Shown here piece after piece: positions 9,027 to 20,382 of a DNA stretch of 64,000 nucleotides. Position 1 is the first letter of the stretch, and each line of letters begins with the position of its first letter. The DNA is from CADCTB01 sp963768975 (GTDB lineage Bacteria > Actinomycetota > Acidimicrobiia > Acidimicrobiales > AC-14): positions 259,326 to 323,325 of the forward strand of contig CAVYKB010000012.1 in NCBI GenBank assembly GCA_963768975.1, given 5' to 3'. The position numbers were made by a program, and so were the translations under genes. The notes beneath the pieces are model-generated. The model was given only the letters and a program-made list of their open reading frames with translations, was not told the DNA's origin and ran no database searches.

Positions 9027-10403
9027 GTGACGGCCGCCGCCCCGGTGGCCGCCAAGCGGGGAGGCGCGGCCACCGCCGCCCTCACCGACGTCGACGGCCG
9101 GCGGGTGGCATGGTTCCGGCTGGAAGGTGGCAAGCACCGGGGCGCAATCGGGCCCACCGAGGGCCAGGTCATCGAGCGCATCATCCGGTTGGCCCTGGAG
9201 GCCGGCGTGCCGGTGATCGGGGAGATCGCCACGTCGGGCGCCGACGTGAGCGAGGGACTGGCGTCGCTCGTCGCCTGGGGTCGGGTGGCCAAGGCCATCA
9301 CCGACGCCTCCGGCACCGTGCCCGTGATCCTCACCGTCTTCGGGCCCTGCGTCGGGGGGCCGGCGCTCCTGCTGGGCCTCGCCGACCACGTCGTGATGAC
9401 AGCGGAGGCCTACGCCTACGTCAACGGGCCCCGGGCGGCGGCGTCGTTCACGGGCGTGGAGACGTCGCACACCGACCTCGGTGGCGCCGAGGTCCACGCC
9501 AACCGCAGCGGGGTGGCATCCATGGTGGTCCTCGACGAGGCCGAGGCCGCAGGCGTGATGGCCGACCTGCTGTCGTACCTGCCGTCCAACCATCTCGACG
9601 ATCCGCCGTTCTGGCCCACCGACGACCCCCTCGACCGCCCGTCAAAGGTTGCCGCCGGCGTGGTCCCGGAGCGCCCCACCGCCTCCTACGACGTGCGCAC
9701 CGTCATCGGCGACGTGTGCGACGCCGACACCTTTCTCGAGGTCCGCGCCGCCCTGGCCACGAACGTGGTCACGGGGTACGCCCGGTTGGGCGGCATGCCG
9801 GTGGGGGTCATCGCCAACCAGCCACGGAGCCAGGCTGGCACCCTCGACATCGAGGCGTCCCGCAAGGCGGCCCGCTTCGTCCAGTGCTGCGACGCCTTCG
9901 GCGTACCCCTGCTGACCTTCGTCGACTGCGGCGGCTTCCGACCGGGGCGGGACCTCGAGTGGCGGGGAATGATTCGCCACGGCGCCGAGTTGGTTCACGC
10001 CTACGCCAACGCGACGGTTCCCCGGCTCTGCGTCGTGCTGCGCAAGGCCTACGGCGGTGCTTACATCGCCATGGACTCCCGGGGCCTGGGCAACGACCTG
10101 TGCCTGGCGTGGCCCAACGCCGAGATCGCAGTGATGGGCGCGCCGGGCGCGGTGGCAGTCCTGCAGCGCAAGAAGCTGTTGGCGATCGCCGACCTGAACG
10201 AGCGGGCCCGCGTCCAGGCCGAGCTGGAGGCCGACTACACCGCCCGCCTCTGCACGCCGGCGGTGGCCGCGGAGCGGGGCTACGTCGACGACGTGATCGA
10301 CCCCAACGACACCCGCCGGCTGCTCTGCGCCGGCCTCGCCGCCCTGCGCACCAAACGGGCCACCCCTCGCTCGCGTGCCAAGCATTCCAACACACCACTA
10401 TGA
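9027..10403 (+). CDS. accD: acyl-CoA carboxylase carboxyltransferase (beta) subunit
   Basis: The 458-residue protein belongs to the carboxyltransferase family that moves a carboxyl group from biotin to acetyl-CoA or a similar acyl-CoA, giving malonyl-CoA. Both crotonase-like halves are visible, with VFGPCVGGPALLLGLAD in the first and VVLRKAYGGAYIAMDS followed by IAVMGAPGAVAVL in the second. It lacks the zinc finger of the E. coli AccD and so resembles the actinobacterial AccD/PccB type. It starts at GTG 9027. The operon suggests acetyl-CoA as substrate; the exact specificity is inferred. The gene symbol is approximate. Confidence 0.82.
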   Translation: MTAAAPVAAKRGGAATAALTDVDGRRVAWFRLEGGKHRGAIGPTEGQVIERIIRLALEAGVPVIGEIATSGADVSEGLASLVAWGRVAKAITDASGTVPVILTVFGPCVGGPALLLGLADHVVMTAEAYAYVNGPRAAASFTGVETSHTDLGGAEVHANRSGVASMVVLDEAEAAGVMADLLSYLPSNHLDDPPFWPTDDPLDRPSKVAAGVVPERPTASYDVRTVIGDVCDADTFLEVRAALATNVVTGYARLGGMPVGVIANQPRSQAGTLDIEASRKAARFVQCCDAFGVPLLTFVDCGGFRPGRDLEWRGMIRHGAELVHAYANATVPRLCVVLRKAYGGAYIAMDSRGLGNDLCLAWPNAEIAVMGAPGAVAVLQRKKLLAIADLNERARVQAELEADYTARLCTPAVAAERGYVDDVIDPNDTRRLLCAGLAALRTKRATPRSRAKHSNTPL

Positions 10404-10404
10404 G

Positions 10405-10560
10405 TTTCGCCTCGCAACCGGAGGTTGCCCGGCGAGGCAATCGCGCTCCGGCCGCCCGGCGGAGCCGGTCGGCCTCCGCCGTTCCCTGTCTGGCCGCCAG
10501 CCGGGCGGTGGCCGGCTCCGCCGGCGCGGGCGGCCGCCGGCGGGTCTCTTCATCCGCTGG
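10405..10560. repeat. intergenic GC-rich repeat, copy B
   Basis: This gap between the carboxyltransferase gene and fabI begins with a clear hairpin, GCCTCGC at 10409-10415 pairing with GCGAGGC at 10432-10438, with an inner CAACC/GGTTG pair. It continues with the same core as 6535-6685 (TCGCGCTCCGGCCG, then CGGCCTCCGCCGTT, then GCCGCCAGCCG). No gene is seen. The hairpin may also attenuate or stabilise the operon transcript. Confidence 0.55.
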
Positions 10561-10577
10561 TGGACCAGTAGGGGGCT

Positions 10578-11381
10578 GTGACGATGCTGCTCGAAGATAA
10601 GAAGCTGCTTGTCACCGGGGTCCTGAACGACGACTCCATCGCCTTTGGCGTGGCCAAGCTGGCCCAGGAGCAGGGGGCGGAGATCGTCCTCACGTCCTTT
10701 GCCCGGGCCATGAGCCTGACCCGCCGCACCGCCCGCCGGCTGTCGCCGGAGCCCGACGTCCTCGAGCTCGACGTGACCAACGCCGAGCACCTGGAGGCGC
10801 TGACCGCCGACCTCACCAGCCGGTGGGGGAGGGTCGACGGCGTTCTCCACGCAGTGGCGTTCGCCCCCGGGCGGGCCCTCGGCGGCAACTTCTTGAACAC
10901 CGAATGGGACGACGTCGCCCTCACCGTCCACACCTCGACGTACTCCCTCAAGGCCCTGGCCGTGGCCACCCTGCCCCTGATGCAGGCGGCCGGGGGCGGC
11001 TCCATCGTCGGCCTGGACTTCGACGCCACCCAGGCGTGGCCGGCGTACGACTGGATGGGCGTGGCCAAGGCCGCCCTGGAGTCGACGGCCCGATACTTGG
11101 CCCGCGACCTCGGCCAGCACGGCGTCCGGGTCAATCTCGTCTCCGCCGGCCCCCTCCGCTCCGTGGCGGCCCGGGGCATCCCCGGCTTCGACACCATGGA
11201 GAGCGCCTGGGCGGGCCGCTCGCCCCTCGGCTGGGACACCCGCAACACCGAGCCGGTGGCCAAGGCGTGCATCGCCCTGCTCTCCGACTGGTTTCCCGCC
11301 ACCACCGGCGAGATCGTGCACGTCGACGGCGGCTTCCACGCCATCGCCGCCCCCGGACTGCCCGCCGACCCCTCCGAGTAG
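10578..11381 (+). CDS. fabI: enoyl-ACP reductase (NADH)
   Basis: FabI completes each fatty acid elongation cycle by reducing enoyl-ACP; it is the InhA-type enzyme of actinobacteria. The 267-residue protein has the divergent SDR nucleotide motif LVTGVLNDDSIAFGVA and the YxxxxxxK catalytic pair in AYDWMGVAKAALES. It also has NLVSAGPLRSVAARGIPGF, typical of FabI. GTG 10578 is used; ATG 10584 is in frame and equally possible. It is the last recognisable fab gene of the operon. Confidence 0.93.
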   Translation: MTMLLEDKKLLVTGVLNDDSIAFGVAKLAQEQGAEIVLTSFARAMSLTRRTARRLSPEPDVLELDVTNAEHLEALTADLTSRWGRVDGVLHAVAFAPGRALGGNFLNTEWDDVALTVHTSTYSLKALAVATLPLMQAAGGGSIVGLDFDATQAWPAYDWMGVAKAALESTARYLARDLGQHGVRVNLVSAGPLRSVAARGIPGFDTMESAWAGRSPLGWDTRNTEPVAKACIALLSDWFPATTGEIVHVDGGFHAIAAPGLPADPSE

Positions 11382-11391
11382 CTTTGGCGCC

Positions 11392-11844
<453 letters not shown>

Positions 11845-11849
11845 ACGCA

Positions 11850-11887
11850 AAAAAGACCGGGCCCCGGTGGGTGGGCCCGGTCTTTTT
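11850..11887. terminator. bidirectional intrinsic terminator
   Basis: A perfect 15-base inverted repeat, AAAAAGACCGGGCCC and GGGCCCGGTCTTTTT, flanks an eight-base loop. The T run serves the plus-strand peroxiredoxin gene, and the A run serves the convergent minus-strand gene on the other side. Confidence 0.9.
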
Positions 11888-11899
11888 CGGGGGTGAGAT

Positions 11900-12142
11900 C
11901 TAGAAGCGCCGGCGACCGACGGGGTCGGCCACGTCGTCCTCGACGTAGCTGTCGGTGACAACCGTGCGCCGGCCGACGCTGTCCCGGCCGAAGATCAGCA
12001 TGCTCGTGACCAGCCCGATCGCGCCGACGATCATCAGGATGACACCGACCGTGGCCAGGTCGAGACCAGAGACACTCAGGTCGACGGCGAAGGCCAGGAT
12101 GGCGCCGATTGCGAGAAGGAAGACGCTGACACCGATACCCAT
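11900..12142 (-). CDS. DUF6458-like small membrane protein
   Basis: The 80-residue product starts MGIGVSVFLLAIGAILAFAV and has a second hydrophobic segment, VGVILMIVGAIGLVTSMLIF, ending in a basic and acidic tail. This two-helix plan matches the actinobacterial DUF6458 family of unknown function. The ATG at 12142 is preceded on its strand by GGAGG at good spacing; a longer frame upstream lacks this signal. Function is unknown. Confidence 0.75.
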   Translation of the reverse strand: MGIGVSVFLLAIGAILAFAVDLSVSGLDLATVGVILMIVGAIGLVTSMLIFGRDSVGRRTVVTDSYVEDDVADPVGRRRF

Positions 12143-12376
12143 TGTGAGAAACCTCCAGGTTGCTATTGCCTTCCTGGTGTCTACCCATTGCCAGTCCGGT
12201 TTACGCACAGTTCGTCCCTGTGGCCCGTCGCCCTCCTCCCTGCGGCGTCGCTCGGCCGGCGGTTCGTGGGCTCGCTCGCCGGCCGGCGTGTGCTGGCCGG
12301 CGGCCGGCGGCGCAGTTGCGGACGGCCGACCGGCGAGCGCCTCAGCGCCGGCCGGTCGACGTACGCCTAGACCCGC

Positions 12377-13147
12377 TTAGTCGTTGCCCCGCAGGATGGC
12401 CAGCAGGCGCAGGATCTCGATGTAGAGCCACACCAGGGTGACCATGATGCCGAAAGCGGCGAACCAGCCGTACTTGGTGGGCAGGCCGGCGCGGGCACCC
12501 TTCTCGACCAGGTCGAAGTCGAGGATCAGGTTCATCGAGGCCAGGCCGATGGCGAACAGTCCGACGACGATGCCCAGGGGCCCTTCACGCAGGCCCAGGC
12601 CGCCGTCGGTGAAGAATCCGGCGACCAGGTTGACCATGATCAGGACGAAGAAGCCGATGGTGGCCCCGACGACCATCTTGGTGAACTGGGGCGTGACCTT
12701 GATGCGGCCGCTCTTGTAGAGGGCGAGCACGCCGCCGGTCACGGCCGCGGTACCGACGACGGCCTGGACGACGATGCCGGGGTAGCGGGCGTCGAAGAAC
12801 TGGCTGATACCGCCGAGGAAGACGCCCTCGATGGCGGCATACGCCATGATCACGCCCGGCTTCATGATCTGCTTGAAGATGATCACCATGGCAAGGATCA
12901 GGCCCACGATGGCGGCCGGGAACGACAGGGCGCCCAAGTTGAGCACCCAGGTGACCGCGCCAGTGGCGAAGGCGATGGCCAGGAGCAGGCCGGTGCGGTT
13001 AACCACGTCGTCGACGGTCATCCGTCCCGTGTCGCGGGACGTGGCGCTGCGGGAGGCGTAGGCCTCTTCGAGCGGGTCGAGCGTCCGCAGGTGTTGCTCG
13101 CTAAGGGCCGGGCTCCGGGTGAGCGCGGGGTTGTTGCTGGTGCGCAC
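12377..13147 (-). CDS. Bax inhibitor-1/YccA family membrane protein
   Basis: The 256-residue protein has about seven hydrophobic segments beginning near residue 55 (LLLAIAFATGAVTWVLNLGA). The family-like stretch YAAIEGVFLGGISQFF lies in the middle and a C-terminal helix, FGIMVTLVWLYIEILRLLAIL, follows. The order and length fit the bacterial YccA-like branch of the Bax inhibitor-1 family, thought to modulate membrane proteases or calcium leak. The start is taken at the GTG at 13147 (VRTSNNPALTRS), preceded by GAGGAGGA. A short disordered N-terminus precedes the first helix. Confidence 0.85.
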   Translation of the reverse strand: MRTSNNPALTRSPALSEQHLRTLDPLEEAYASRSATSRDTGRMTVDDVVNRTGLLLAIAFATGAVTWVLNLGALSFPAAIVGLILAMVIIFKQIMKPGVIMAYAAIEGVFLGGISQFFDARYPGIVVQAVVGTAAVTGGVLALYKSGRIKVTPQFTKMVVGATIGFFVLIMVNLVAGFFTDGGLGLREGPLGIVVGLFAIGLASMNLILDFDLVEKGARAGLPTKYGWFAAFGIMVTLVWLYIEILRLLAILRGND

Positions 13148-13240
13148 GGTCTGGGTCCTCCTCGTGGGCGGGGCGCGGTGCCCTACCCCCATGTTCTACA
13201 ACGCTGGTCAACCCGAAAACGTGCCCATCGCAGAAGAGCC

Positions 13241-13831
13241 ATGTCACGCCGATCGCCGCATGCGAGGCTGAAGGGCGTGGACGGCGGAGTGTTGGTGGTG
13301 CTGCTGGGGGACCCCCATCGCCGGGTCGACGCCTACCGCCGGCTCCTGGCCGCCGGCGCCGGAGCCCTGCCGGCGGTGCGGACGGGCCTCGGGTCGGCCG
13401 ACCCGCGCGTGCGCCGGCAGTGCTGCCGGCTGCTCGACCAGCTCGTCGACGCGGAGTCCTACCCCGAGCTCGTCGCGATGCTGGCCGACCCCGCCCCCGG
13501 GGTGCGGATCGACGCCCTGCACGCCCTGGCCTGCGACCGGTGCAAGTCGACGGCATGCCGGCCAGCGGAGGGCGACGTGCTGGCGCCGGCGGTCCGCCTG
13601 CTGCGGGAGGACCCGAACAAGTACGTGCGGGCCATGGCGTGTGAGGTCGTGGGCCGGTGGGTGCACACCAGCCCGGTGGCCGAGGCCGCCCTGGTCGCCG
13701 CCCACGCGGGCGACCCCGAGGCTTCGGTCCGTAAGAAGGCTGGCTGGTTTGCGCCGGGCGGGACTATCCACGCCAAGACGGCACCCGCCGGACGGCGAGG
13801 ACGGCCACCGGGCCCGTCGCCGGGGGCGTGA
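13241..13831 (+). CDS. HEAT-repeat protein
   Basis: The 196-residue product is built of HEAT-like helical repeats, for example DPRVRRQCCRLLDQLVDAESYPELVAML, DPAPGVRIDALHALACDRC and DPNKYVRAMACEVVGRWV. Such repeats act as protein-binding scaffolds; no partner can be named. It has no signal peptide. The ATG at 13241 follows AGAAGAG; a GTG about 12 codons downstream is an alternative. The C-terminal 30 residues are basic and probably disordered. Confidence 0.7.
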   Translation: MSRRSPHARLKGVDGGVLVVLLGDPHRRVDAYRRLLAAGAGALPAVRTGLGSADPRVRRQCCRLLDQLVDAESYPELVAMLADPAPGVRIDALHALACDRCKSTACRPAEGDVLAPAVRLLREDPNKYVRAMACEVVGRWVHTSPVAEAALVAAHAGDPEASVRKKAGWFAPGGTIHAKTAPAGRRGRPPGPSPGA

Positions 13832-13846
13832 ACGCGGCCCGGGGGA

Positions 13847-13870
13847 GCCCGCCGGCGCCGGCCGGCGGGC
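13847..13870. terminator. hairpin between convergent genes
   Basis: GCCCGCCGGC and GCCGGCGGGC form a perfect 10-bp stem with a GCCG loop, placed between the convergent HEAT-repeat and ABC transporter genes. There is no T run, so termination is inferred from position. Confidence 0.5.
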
Positions 13871-13877
13871 AACCGGA

Positions 13878-15642
<1,765 letters not shown>

Positions 15643-15650
<8 letters not shown>

Positions 15651-17424
15651 GGAACCGGGCCGCCTGGAGCTGGAACATGCCGGCGTACCGGCCTCCGGCG
15701 GCCAGGAGCTCGTCGTGGCTGCCGTCCTCCGCGACCCGGCCGCCATCCAGCACGACGATCCGGTCGGCGTGGCGAACGGTCGAGAAACGGTGGGAGATGA
15801 GGATCGTCGTCAGCCCGCGGGTGAGGTCGAGGAAGTCCTCGAACAGAGCGGCCTCGGCCCGGACGTCGAGGTTGGCGGTGGGCTCGTCGAGGACCAGGAT
15901 GCCGGCCCGGGCCTCTACCGCGAACAGGGCCCGGGCCAGGGCGACGCGCTGCCACTCGCCGCCGGAGAGGTCGGCGCCGCCGGTGTACTGGCGGTTGAGC
16001 GGCGTGTCCCAGCCGGCGGGAAGGCGGCGGATGACGTCGAGGGCGCCGGCCCTGGTCGCCGCCGCCTCCAGCCGGTCCTGGTCGCCCAGGAGGCTGACGC
16101 CGCCGAACGCGACGTTGTCGGACGCCGGCAGCTCGTAGCGCACGAAGTCCTGGAAGATCACCGCCAGCCGCCGGCGCCACGCGTCGGGGTCGAAGTCGTC
16201 GAGCGGCGTGCCGTCGACGCGGATGGAGCCGGCCTGGGGCTCGTACAGCCGGGCCAGCAGCTTGATGAGCGTCGTCTTGCCGGCGCCGTTGCCGCCGACG
16301 ATGGCCAGCGACCTCCCGGCGGCGATGGTGAGATCCAGGCCGGCGAACACGTCACGGTCGGTCCCCGGGTAGGCGAAGCGGACGCCCTCGAGGCGGATCG
16401 CCTCCTTGGGCAGGCCGGCGGCGTCGGCGGTGCCATGGCCAGCGGCCGGAGCGATCGCGGTCTCGAGCTCCCAGAGGACCTCGAGGGACTCCAGGCCGAA
16501 GTCGATCTGGTAGGCGTCCTCTTGGCGCTGGTCGAACAGGAGGGAGAAGAGGGCGACGCCGGACTGGAGCGCCACGGCCAGAGCCCGGGGGCTGGCACCG
16601 GAGCGGGCCACGACGACGAACGCCCAGGCCACCGCCGGCGTCAGGGCGAGGAGGAGGCCTGCCACCCGGACCGACGCCCATCGCCACGGGTTCAGCCGGG
16701 CCGAGCTCACTCCTTCCCACTCGCGCCGGAAGCGCTCTTCGAGCCAATCCAGCACGCCGAAGATGCGCAGCTCCTTGGCCGCCGGCGGCGTGTTGGCCAG
16801 GCCCGAGGTGTACCGCGATGCCCGGCCGAGCGACGCATTGCCCCGCTGGGCGAGGAGGCGGACCCGGTTCCACCGGCGGGACTGCCGCCAGGCCCCCAGG
16901 ACGACGGCCGTGAGCCCGATGGCGACCGGTACCGACACCCGGGCCAGCAGCAGAGCGGCGCCGGCCACCTGGAGGTAGCGGCCGGCCAGGGAGATCACCG
17001 CCACGGCGGCGCCGCCGGGCGAGGCGTTCCAGAAGGAGTCGATCGTGCCGCCGGCCAGCTCCAGCTTGTCGAGGATGGCCGGATCCTCGAGCGGCCCGGT
17101 GCCGAGCGACCGGTTGGCGACCACCTCGACCCGGCCCCGCACCATGCCGTCGACCCGCCTGGTGGCCCGGTAGGCCACCGCCATGCGGAACGGGCCGATC
17201 AGCTGCTGGAGGAGGAGGAGGGCGATGAGGGCGGCGAGGGGGCCGGCGACCGCGCCGGCGCTGGCGACCCGTCCCACGAGCACGCCGATGACGGCGATGA
17301 TCGCCAGCGGGGCGCCGGCGGTGGCCAGCTCGAGGGCGACCAGCCGGGCCAACAGGCCCGGCCCGACGTGGCGCAACAGCCTGGCTGCATCGCCCACCTT
17401 CCGCACGGTCGGAGCGTCGCACAC
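15643..17424 (-). CDS. ABC exporter (fused permease-ATPase), first of a pair
   Basis: This 593-residue fused exporter has a permease domain (about residues 20-300) and an ATPase with Walker A GGNGAGKTT (377-385), canonical signature LSGGEWQRVALARAL, Walker B ILVLDEPTANLD and switch histidine in ISHRFSTVR. The downstream partner has a degenerate signature, so this one carries the canonical signature motif. That asymmetry is known in heterodimeric ABC exporters. It is the first gene of the pair on its strand. No substrate can be inferred from neighbours. Confidence 0.87.
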
Positions 17425-17446
17425 GGGCGCCCAGCCGTCCGCGGAT

Positions 17447-17926
17447 TTACGCCCGGGGCGGCTCCGGCTCGCGCTGGCGCTCGGCCTCGGACGTGTCGGA
17501 GGGCACCCGCTCGGCCTCCGGCGTGGCTACCGGCTCGGTGTGTCGATGCTCCTCACCCTCGGGGCTGGAGCGGTCGACGACCTTGGCCCCGATCGCTTCG
17601 GCCAGCTCGTCCTCCAGCCTTTCGGCCTCCTCGGGGGTGAGCTCGTGGGTCAGGATCTGGATGCGGGCCCGGCTGTGCTCCTTGTAGAGGGTCACCGCGA
17701 CCGGCGCCTTCTTGCCGTCGAGGTCGACGGTCAGCTCGAAGCGGGCCACCGACTCGGTGTCGCTCACCCGCTGTACCTCACCGTCGGCCTTGTCGGTCAG
17801 CTGCTCCTCGATCTCGTCGACGCTGGCCGCGGTGAGGGCGCCGGCGACGATGGCCAGGACAGCGATGCAGAAGATGCAAACCACGGCGGCAGTCTTATCG
17901 CAGTCCCCCGGCGGGCTGGAGCGCAA
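17447..17926 (-). CDS. single-pass membrane protein, hypothetical
   Basis: The 159-residue product has one hydrophobic segment near the N-terminus (AAVVCIFCIAVLAIVAGALTAA). A predicted extracytoplasmic region follows, with a beta-rich stretch, FELTVDLDGKKAPVAVTLYKEH, then an acidic, charged tail rich in E and P. No family is recognised. It lies 22 bp upstream of the ABC exporter pair on the same strand and may be co-transcribed with it. Confidence 0.55.
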   Translation of the reverse strand: MRSSPPGDCDKTAAVVCIFCIAVLAIVAGALTAASVDEIEEQLTDKADGEVQRVSDTESVARFELTVDLDGKKAPVAVTLYKEHSRARIQILTHELTPEEAERLEDELAEAIGAKVVDRSSPEGEEHRHTEPVATPEAERVPSDTSEAERQREPEPPRA

Positions 17927-17961
17927 CTACCTCGCCGAGCAACCTCAGGTTGCGACGGCGA

Positions 17962-20370
17962 CTAGATGTATGGGCCGGCGGCGCGTCCGGCTTCCGGTTC
18001 GGCGGGGGAGGCGCCGGCCCGCTTGGCGAGGGCGGCGTCGAAGTCGGCGGCCGACACCACGGCCGAGGCGCGGGTCAACGCCTCCACCGCCGCCTGCTGG
18101 CAGAGGGCCTTGAGGTCGGCGCCGCTCAGGCCGGCGGTGCGCCGGGCCAGGCTGTCGAGGTCCACCCGGTCGAGGGGCATGCCGCCGGCGAACAGCTGCA
18201 GGAGGGCGACGCGGCCCTTGAAGTCGGGGAGGGGGATCTCGATGGTGCGGGAGAGCCTCCCGCCCCGCAGGAGAGCGGGGTCGAGCTGGTCGGGGCGGTT
18301 GGTGGCCCCGAGCACGAAGACGCCCCGCTGGCCCCCCACGCCGTCGATTTCGGCCAGCAGCTGGTTGATCTGGCGGTCGTAGCCGCCCCACTCGCCCCGC
18401 TTGCCGGCGATGGCGTCGATCTCGTCGAGGAAGATGATCGACGGCTGGTTCTCGCGGGCCCGGTCGAACAGGCGGGCGATCGCCCGCTCGGACTCGCCCA
18501 GCCACGGGCTGGTCACATCAGCGCCCGTGATGGGGTAGAAGGAGCAGCCGGCCTGGGCGGCCAGCACCTTGGCGATGGTGGTCTTTCCGGTGCCGGGCGG
18601 GCCGGTGAGGAGCAGGCCGGTGGGCGGCTCCACGCCGAGCGTGCGGGCCAGGTCCGGGTTCTTCACCATGGCCACGACCTGCTGGAGCTCGGCCTTGGTG
18701 GCCGCCGGCAGGATGAGCTTGTCCCACGTCCAGTCCTCGACCGTCGGGCGGTCGGTACCGCCGCGCTGGTCGAGGGCGGTGCGCAGGTGGGCGCCGGTGA
18801 GCTGGACGACCTGGCCCGAGCCGGTCGACTCCTTGAACGCAGCCAGCGAGGCGGCCTCCACCGCCCGGGCGATGGCTGCCGGCGTCAGCCCCTCCGCCTT
18901 CATGGCCATCTCGGCCAGGTCGAAGTCGGCGACGAGCGGCCGGCCCCGGAGGGCGGCGGCGAAGATGGCGGCCCGCGCCGGGGCGTCGGGCAGGTCCACG
19001 CGGATGTGGCGGTCGAAGCGACCGGGGCGGATGACGGCCGGGTCGAGCGAGTCGAGGTCGTTGGTGGCGGCCATCACGATCAGCTCAGGGACCCGTCGCC
19101 ACTGCTCGACCTCGCGGAGCAGCTCGTTGACCGTCCGGCGGGCCTCCTGGTTCTGCCAGTCGTCCCGGCGCTGGGCGATGGAGTCGAACTCGTCGAAGAA
19201 CAGGATGCAGGGAACGCGGGCGGCGGCGAAGGCGAAGGCTCGCCGGAGGTTGCGGGCCGCCTCGCCGGCGTAGGACGACACCACGTCGGCCGTCGTGATG
19301 TGGATCAGGTTCAGACCGAACTCGCCGGCCGCGGCCCGGGCGATGAACGTCTTGCCCACGCCCGGCGGGCCGTGGAGCAGGAGGCCGTTCCAGCGCAGGC
19401 GGTAGGCCCGGGCCTCGCCGGCGAAGGCGAGCATGAGGCCGAAGGTGTCCTTTAGCTCGGTCTTCAGGGCGTGCATACCGCCGACGTCGGCAAAGGTCGG
19501 CAGGTCGGCCGGGCCCTGGACGTGGAAGGCCGGCGGCTCTTCCCCCGGCGCCGCGGGCGGCGCCGCGGTCGAGGTGCCGGGGGCCGCGGGCGGGGTGGAC
19601 TGCGCCGGCCGGCCCGGCTCCGCCGGCGCCGGCGGCGGAGCTGCGACCACGGGCCGAAGCGTACGGCTCCCGGCCACGGCCCAGACCAGGCCGCCGGCGA
19701 GCAGGGCGTTGACGACCATGCCCCAGGTGTCGCCGGCGGTCGCGCTGGCGCTGAGCAGCCCGAACAGGATGAACCCGGTGAAGATGAAGACCGCCTGCAG
19801 CGCGGCTCGGCCCTTGCGCCGGCGGTCGACGTTCGGGAGGGCGGCCAGGGCGATCCACCCGAGGACCGGGACCAAGGCCAGGACGACGAGCGCCCATGGC
19901 CGGCTCCACCAGGGTCCCTCGGCGCCGGCGGGCCGTCCCCGCCGGCCGTACAGCCACCCCATCCAGAGGATGACGGCCAGCCCCACCGCACCGAAGACCA
20001 GGTCGGTGGTGTTGTCGACGGTGGCGATCCAGGGCCAGGCGCCGGCCTCCTTGATCAGGCCGGCGTCGGTGACCGCGAACCCCTGCGGGTCGACCACCTT
20101 GGCCGCCCGCACCGAGCCGCTGTTGGCGTCGAGGTTGTAGCAGGAGAAGTACGGCCGCCCCCGCACCTGCGCGCCCACCACCTTGACTCGGTCGGCACGG
20201 GGAAAGCACCCGTCGACGACCGCCGCGGGTACTGACTCGACCGCCGGCTCGTGCAGGGAGAGCGGGCCCTCGTCGTCGAAGTCCTTGGTGGCGACGAGGG
20301 CGATGGCGGCCAGCACGTAGATCGCCAGTATTCCGGCGGCCACGAGCACGTAGGGATGCCGCTTCTTCAC
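17962..20370 (-). CDS. membrane-anchored tandem AAA+ ATPase (CDC48/FtsH-like domains)
   Basis: The 802-residue protein has an N-terminal transmembrane helix (residues 7-27) and a predicted outside loop to about 120. Three or so more helices (123-235) and a proline-alanine linker follow. Two AAA+ modules then follow, with Walker A GPPGVGKT (334-341) and GPPGTGKT (590-597), and Walker B ending FFDEFD and IIFLDEID. Arginine-finger-type motifs are present (RPGRFDRHI, RGGRLSRTI). There is no zinc protease motif, so it is not FtsH. A membrane protein unfoldase role is likely but unproven. Confidence 0.8.
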   Translation of the reverse strand: MKKRHPYVLVAAGILAIYVLAAIALVATKDFDDEGPLSLHEPAVESVPAAVVDGCFPRADRVKVVGAQVRGRPYFSCYNLDANSGSVRAAKVVDPQGFAVTDAGLIKEAGAWPWIATVDNTTDLVFGAVGLAVILWMGWLYGRRGRPAGAEGPWWSRPWALVVLALVPVLGWIALAALPNVDRRRKGRAALQAVFIFTGFILFGLLSASATAGDTWGMVVNALLAGGLVWAVAGSRTLRPVVAAPPPAPAEPGRPAQSTPPAAPGTSTAAPPAAPGEEPPAFHVQGPADLPTFADVGGMHALKTELKDTFGLMLAFAGEARAYRLRWNGLLLHGPPGVGKTFIARAAAGEFGLNLIHITTADVVSSYAGEAARNLRRAFAFAAARVPCILFFDEFDSIAQRRDDWQNQEARRTVNELLREVEQWRRVPELIVMAATNDLDSLDPAVIRPGRFDRHIRVDLPDAPARAAIFAAALRGRPLVADFDLAEMAMKAEGLTPAAIARAVEAASLAAFKESTGSGQVVQLTGAHLRTALDQRGGTDRPTVEDWTWDKLILPAATKAELQQVVAMVKNPDLARTLGVEPPTGLLLTGPPGTGKTTIAKVLAAQAGCSFYPITGADVTSPWLGESERAIARLFDRARENQPSIIFLDEIDAIAGKRGEWGGYDRQINQLLAEIDGVGGQRGVFVLGATNRPDQLDPALLRGGRLSRTIEIPLPDFKGRVALLQLFAGGMPLDRVDLDSLARRTAGLSGADLKALCQQAAVEALTRASAVVSAADFDAALAKRAGASPAEPEAGRAAGPYI

Positions 20371-20382
20371 GGCCCGAGTGTG

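Noticed and set aside
12202..12370. A third copy of the fab-operon intergenic repeat
   Set aside because: The gap is rich in GGCCGGC but lacks the ordered core shared by 6535-6685 and 10405-10560.
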